Shown one piece after another: positions 14,206 through 17,049 of a stretch of DNA of 17,049 nt. The stretch lies in assembly GCA_002424295.1 (NCBI GenBank), contig DIQY01000025.1, positions 24,977-42,025 on the forward strand. Reading direction: 5' to 3'. How positions within the stretch are numbered: the first letter of the stretch is position 1; each line of letters opens with the position of its first letter. The position numbers and the translations under genes were made by a program. Under the pieces are notes generated by a model. That model ran no database searches. It worked only from the letters and a program-made list of their open reading frames with translations, and had not been told where the DNA came from. This stretch comes from Ruminococcaceae bacterium UBA5450. GTDB taxonomy: Bacteria; Bacillota; Clostridia; Oscillospirales; Acutalibacteraceae.

Positions 14206-14223
14206 AACAGGGAGGTGAATGAA

Positions 14224-15099
14224 ATGCAAATAGGGCAGGTACAAAAAGAAACCGGGCTAACCAGAAAAGCAATCGAATATGCTGTTTTGCAGGGAGTAAT
14301 TACTCCCAAAACAATGGAAAATGGGTATCGTGATTTTGATGAACAAGAGGTCGACTTATTAAAGAAGATCAAGGTGCTTCGTAAACTAGGACTATCCGGT
14401 ACAGAAATTCAAAATATACTCTCTGATAATTCTGTTTTACAGAAATATGCATTGAAAAAAGACGTACAGATAAAATTAGATCAAGAAAAGTCCAAAATTT
14501 TGGAAAAGTTGAGTAAAAGCTTTGACTATCAAACTGCTTCCAAAGCATTGGACAGTCTTTCTCAAAAGGAAACAATTTTTCAAAAGCTATTAGATGCTTT
14601 CCCAGGAACTTATGGGGAGCTGTTCTGCTTTCACTTCGCACCATTTCTAAATTTTTCCATTGAAACGCAGGAACAAAAGCAAGCATACGAAACGGTCGTC
14701 GTTTTTCTCGATGAAATTCCATCATTTGAAGTTCCGGACGAACTTTCAGCCGAATTTAAAAAGGGTGCAGCTCTTCTTGGAAAAGAGAAACTGAATGAAA
14801 TTCAAATACAGGCACAATCTTCCATTCAAAATATTGATTCTTTTCTGGAAGAAAATGAAGATATGATGAATCATTATCTTACTTTTCGACAGTCAAAGGA
14901 ATATTATAATTCCCCTGCTTTTAAGATACAGCAGCTTTTCCTCAAATTTAGTCAAAATTATGGATATTACACAGTTTTTCTTCCGGCACTGCGAATCTTA
15001 AGTCCATCCTATTGTGAATACTGCAAGCAAATAGAAAAGGCAGAAGAAAAGTTTCTTCAAAAATATCCACAGGCAAAAGCACTTAAAAAGGAAAATTAA
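14224..15099 (+). CDS. MerR-family transcriptional regulator with an unidentified C-terminal domain
   Basis: The protein has 291 residues. The N-terminal winged helix-turn-helix (1-70: MQIGQVQKETGLTRKAIEYA then ENGYRDFDEQEVDLL) is MerR-like, although the usual RYYE at the end of the recognition region is replaced by EYAVLQG. A helix of about 75-120 follows, and a C-terminal domain (about 125-291) that I do not recognise. It holds C135 and a C264-EY-C267 pair that could bind metal or a ligand or sense redox state. The start is ATG 14224, 8 nt after GGAGG (14211-14215); an ATG at 14194 lies inside the promoter. The gene is alone on the plus strand between two minus-strand operons, probably regulates itself, and is visibly more AT-rich than its neighbours, so recent acquisition is possible. 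Its target besides itself is unknown. Confidence 0.85.
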   Translation: MQIGQVQKETGLTRKAIEYAVLQGVITPKTMENGYRDFDEQEVDLLKKIKVLRKLGLSGTEIQNILSDNSVLQKYALKKDVQIKLDQEKSKILEKLSKSFDYQTASKALDSLSQKETIFQKLLDAFPGTYGELFCFHFAPFLNFSIETQEQKQAYETVVVFLDEIPSFEVPDELSAEFKKGAALLGKEKLNEIQIQAQSSIQNIDSFLEENEDMMNHYLTFRQSKEYYNSPAFKIQQLFLKFSQNYGYYTVFLPALRILSPSYCEYCKQIEKAEEKFLQKYPQAKALKKEN

Positions 15100-15148
15100 A
15101 AAAAGCAGAACCGCGTGACGGCTTTTCCGTCATTCGGTTCTGCTTTTT
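15100..15148. terminator. shared bidirectional terminator between the MerR gene and the coiled-coil gene
   Basis: GCAGAACCG (15105-15113) pairs with CGGTTCTGC (15135-15143). After a 2-nt internal loop the inner arm TGACGG (15116-15121) pairs with CCGTCA (15127-15132) around a 5-nt loop. A runs on the left and T runs on the right give a U tract on both strands. It serves two converging genes. Confidence 0.92.
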
Positions 15149-15164
15149 ATTAATCATCCAACTT

Positions 15165-15656
15165 TTATCTTTGATGAGGAGCATGCTCCTGCGGCTGTGC
15201 CGCCGCACGCTGGCTCACCTTGATATTCTGCCGTGTTTTGCGCAGCTCCGCAAGATTCCCCGTCAAACCTTCATCAGCACGGCGCATCAGGTCATCTACA
15301 TAATCATTGCTGGCCTTGCGCAGTTCCCGCACTTTCTGCTTTGTCTGCAGAAGCACTTCGTTTGCCTTCTGCTGTGCCTGCTTAACGATCTCTTCCTGAT
15401 TGACCATTGCTTTGGCGCGGTCTTCCGCAACGCGAATCACCGTTTCGGCCTCACGCTTGGCATCTGTCAGGATCTGACTGCGATCTGCTACGATTCCTTT
15501 TGCCTGCTGAATCTCCTTTGGAAGACTTTCTTTCAGTTCGTCCAAAATCTGTTTAACCTCCGCGCTGTCTAAAACCGCACGGCCATGGCTCAACGGAAGG
15601 CTCCATGCCTTATCCAGCAAATCGTATAATTCATTGATTAAGTCTTCAGCATTCAT
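15165..15656 (-). CDS. conserved coiled-coil protein of unknown function, downstream of coaD
   Basis: The protein has 163 residues with no signal peptide or membrane segment. Most of it (about 45-125) is a long, charged helical stretch with many Ala, Glu, Lys, Gln and Arg residues, predicted to be a coiled coil and resembling the b-subunit stalk of ATP synthase or DivIVA-like proteins. That probably explains the 'ATPase' labels such proteins sometimes receive; no nucleotide-binding motif is visible. The N-terminal 40 residues look like a small separate helical domain. Its ATG overlaps the coaD stop (ATGA, 15656-15653), so translation is probably coupled. I recall similar proteins beside coaD in Clostridia, but I do not know a function. 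Confidence 0.85.
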   Translation of the reverse strand: MNAEDLINELYDLLDKAWSLPLSHGRAVLDSAEVKQILDELKESLPKEIQQAKGIVADRSQILTDAKREAETVIRVAEDRAKAMVNQEEIVKQAQQKANEVLLQTKQKVRELRKASNDYVDDLMRRADEGLTGNLAELRKTRQNIKVSQRAAAQPQEHAPHQR

Positions 15657-16150
15657 AGGGATTCCCTCCTGCTTTCTTCAACACGTTTTTGAATATCTTT
15701 AATAATACAGCTGGGGACACAACCACTTACATCTCCGTCAAAATTAGCAATCTGTTTGACGATACTGGAGCTGATAAACATATTCTGTGCTTGTGTTGCC
15801 AAAAAAATCGTTTCAAGATTCGGATTCAGCTGCCGGTTTGTCAGCGCCATCTGAAATTCATATTCAAAATCAGAAAGAGCCCGCAGCCCACGAACCACCG
15901 CAGTTGCATGTTTCTCTTTCGCATAATCGGCCAAAAGGCCATAAAAGCTGCCCACTTCTACCCCCGGCAAATCCTTGGTGCAGCGTCTGAGTAGCTCCAT
16001 ACGTTCTTCCACTGTAAACAATGTCTTTTTTTCCGGATTGACCAGGACAGCGACAATCACTTTATCAAAAAGCTTACAGGAACGGCTGATAATATCGAGA
16101 TGTCCTAAAGTAACCGGATCAAAGCTACCCGGGCAGATTGCTATTTTCAT
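15653..16150 (-). CDS. coaD: pantetheine-phosphate adenylyltransferase (CoaD)
   Basis: This enzyme catalyses the penultimate step of coenzyme A synthesis: ATP plus 4'-phosphopantetheine gives dephospho-CoA and pyrophosphate. It has 165 residues, standard for the bacterial enzyme. The nucleotidyltransferase motif GSFDPVTLGH is at 8-17, RGLRALSDFEYE lies mid-protein, and the family's ISSSIVKQIA motif lies towards the end. The ATG overlaps the rsmD stop by ATGA (16150-16147) and its own stop overlaps the next start, making a tight three-gene chain. The rsmD-coaD pair is common in Firmicutes. Confidence 0.97.
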   Translation of the reverse strand: MKIAICPGSFDPVTLGHLDIISRSCKLFDKVIVAVLVNPEKKTLFTVEERMELLRRCTKDLPGVEVGSFYGLLADYAKEKHATAVVRGLRALSDFEYEFQMALTNRQLNPNLETIFLATQAQNMFISSSIVKQIANFDGDVSGCVPSCIIKDIQKRVEESRRESL

Positions 16151-16695
16151 ATATTTACTTCCTCACACGTATAGGTCGTCAGCAGAATTTTCCCGTAACG
16201 GTATTCCCGTCCTTTTTGAAATTTTCCTGCCTGCTCCGGCAGTTTCTCATCCGTGGGATGCTCACAAACGATTATCCCTCCCGGATTCATACATTCCGCA
16301 CAGAGCGGCAGCGCTTTCTGCAGAAGGCCGGTACGATAGGGCGGATCTAGAAAGCACAAATCATAAGGTGCATTTTTCCGCATCAGGAAAACCAATGCAT
16401 CTGTCTGATAAACTTCGGCCTGTTCAGAAAGGCCAGTTTCTGCTAGATTCTTTTGGATCACCGCAACACTTTCACGGCTCTGATCCAAAAAATCCGCATG
16501 GGCTGCACCGCGGCTCAATGCCTCAATTCCCAACTGGCCGGAGCCGGCAAATGCGTCAAGCACCCGCCGTCCTTCCACCTGGAACTGAATAATATTGAAC
16601 AGTGCCTCTTTGACCCGCTCCGGAGTCGGACGGGTTTCTTCCCCTTCCCGGGTCACTAGTTTTCTTCCCCGGGCAGAGCCTGTAATTACGCGCAT
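16147..16695 (-). CDS. rsmD: 16S rRNA (guanine(966)-N(2))-methyltransferase RsmD
   Basis: This SAM-dependent enzyme methylates N2 of G966 in 16S rRNA. It has 182 residues, standard length. The start MRVITGSARGRKL and RPTPERVKEALFNII are family signatures. The SAM motif DAFAGSGQLGIEALSRGA begins at 47, and the catalytic DPPY is at 117-120. AAAGGAG lies 9 nt before the ATG. It follows uvrC by 56 bp with no hairpin between, so it may be read from the uvrC transcript. Confidence 0.96.
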   Translation of the reverse strand: MRVITGSARGRKLVTREGEETRPTPERVKEALFNIIQFQVEGRRVLDAFAGSGQLGIEALSRGAAHADFLDQSRESVAVIQKNLAETGLSEQAEVYQTDALVFLMRKNAPYDLCFLDPPYRTGLLQKALPLCAECMNPGGIIVCEHPTDEKLPEQAGKFQKGREYRYGKILLTTYTCEEVNI

Positions 16696-16751
16696 AGGTT
16701 TAGACTCCTTTTTTCCTGATTTTTTTATTATCGCATTCTCTCGTCATTCTG

Positions 16752-17049
16752 TCAACTTTTTTGCGATTTTTCGTCAAGATTTTCTGCTCCGTGAATCGCC
16801 TGATAAAGCTTTTGCGCCGTTGGTTTTGTCATCCCCGGTGCCTGCTCCAGTTGGGAAAGTTCTGCTTCTCGAATTGCTGTCATCGTTCTGAAATACCGTA
16901 AAAGCGCTTTTGCTCGCTTTTCCCCAATTCCTTCCACGGTAGTCAATGCAGAAGAGATCGAATGTTTTTTCCGCAGCTGCCGGTGATATCCGATCGCCCA
17001 GCGGTGTACTTCATTCTGAATGGAAGAAACCAGCGTAAAGGCGGCACGG
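16752..17049 (-). CDS. uvrC: excinuclease ABC subunit C (UvrC), C-terminal part
   Basis: Only the last 98 codons are in the window; the gene continues past the right edge. UvrC makes both incisions around lesions in nucleotide excision repair. The visible part starts in the RNase H-like 5'-incision domain (LVSSIQNEVHRWAIGYHRQL) and ends in a helix-hairpin-helix pair (TTVEGIGEKRAKALL and LEQAPGMTKPTAQKLYQAI), the usual C-terminus. The stop is TGA at 16754-16752. The frame is continuous to the edge with no sign of damage. Confidence 0.96.
   Translation of the reverse strand, partial: RAAFTLVSSIQNEVHRWAIGYHRQLRKKHSISSALTTVEGIGEKRAKALLRYFRTMTAIREAELSQLEQAPGMTKPTAQKLYQAIHGAENLDEKSQKS

Noticed and set aside
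14194..14223. Upstream ATG start for the MerR gene, adding ten residues
   Set aside because: It lies between the -35 and -10 elements, so it would not be in the transcript, and GGAGGTGA serves the ATG at 14224.
15975..16592. Plus-strand open frame (205 codons) opposite rsmD and coaD
   Set aside because: It spans the junction of two well-supported minus-strand genes and has no coherent protein features.
1..17049. Search for CRISPR arrays, tRNA or rRNA genes, insertion sequences, prophage or toxin-antitoxin genes
   Set aside because: None was seen: no regular spaced repeats, no tRNA-like cloverleaf, no transposase or integrase motif. The window is nearly all core genes.

Overview
The window is ordinary core chromosome of a low-to-mid-GC, Gram-positive-type bacterium. 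It most likely belongs to Clostridia, and by the look of the proteins to the Oscillospirales/Ruminococcaceae side. The evidence is a Firmicutes-type dcw (division and cell wall) cluster with a PASTA-bearing class B PBP, a DivIB-type FtsQ, strong GGAGG-like ribosome sites, and a neighbouring uvrC-rsmD-coaD run. The lineage call is inference; I could not search a database.

Layout, right to left (nearly everything is on the minus strand). 17049-15165: the 3' end of uvrC, then rsmD, coaD and a coiled-coil protein of unknown function. The last three are joined by 4-nt ATGA overlaps. 15105-15143 is a hairpin terminator shared with a convergent plus-strand MerR-type regulator (14224-15099). The regulator has its own 19-bp-spacer promoter with a CCCCTAGGGG palindrome, which is the architecture used by MerR proteins. 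14054-13992 is a sigma-A-type promoter for the dcw cluster, followed by three AAGTGG boxes at exact 10-bp spacing, the expected MraZ operator. The cluster then runs mraZ, rsmH, ftsL-like, pbp (SpoVD/PBP2x type), mraY, ftsW/spoVE, murG, murA, ftsQ/divIB, ftsZ. ftsZ has a 188-bp leader with a candidate promoter, a TTTATC/GATAAA operator-like repeat and a perfect 11-bp hairpin. After ftsZ come an orphan fumarase/tartrate dehydratase beta subunit and a cation diffusion facilitator, closed by a bidirectional terminator at 64-99.

How the genes work together: murA begins peptidoglycan precursor synthesis, and mraY and murG make lipid I and lipid II. FtsW polymerises lipid II and the PBP crosslinks it. 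FtsL and FtsQ assemble and regulate that pair, and FtsZ places it at midcell. MraZ probably controls the whole transcription unit. Not in the cluster: ftsA, murC, murD, murE, murF and ddl.

I did not find a novel multi-gene system. The points most worth a second look are the divergent catalytic loop of FtsW, the ftsZ leader, the MraZ operator, the orphan fumarase beta subunit, the MerR regulator with a C-terminal CxxC, a terminator-like hairpin between ftsL and the PBP, and TTG starts with good ribosome sites on both ftsL and ftsQ. Several starts were moved from the longest open frame to a better ribosome-binding site; the reasons are given in each entry.
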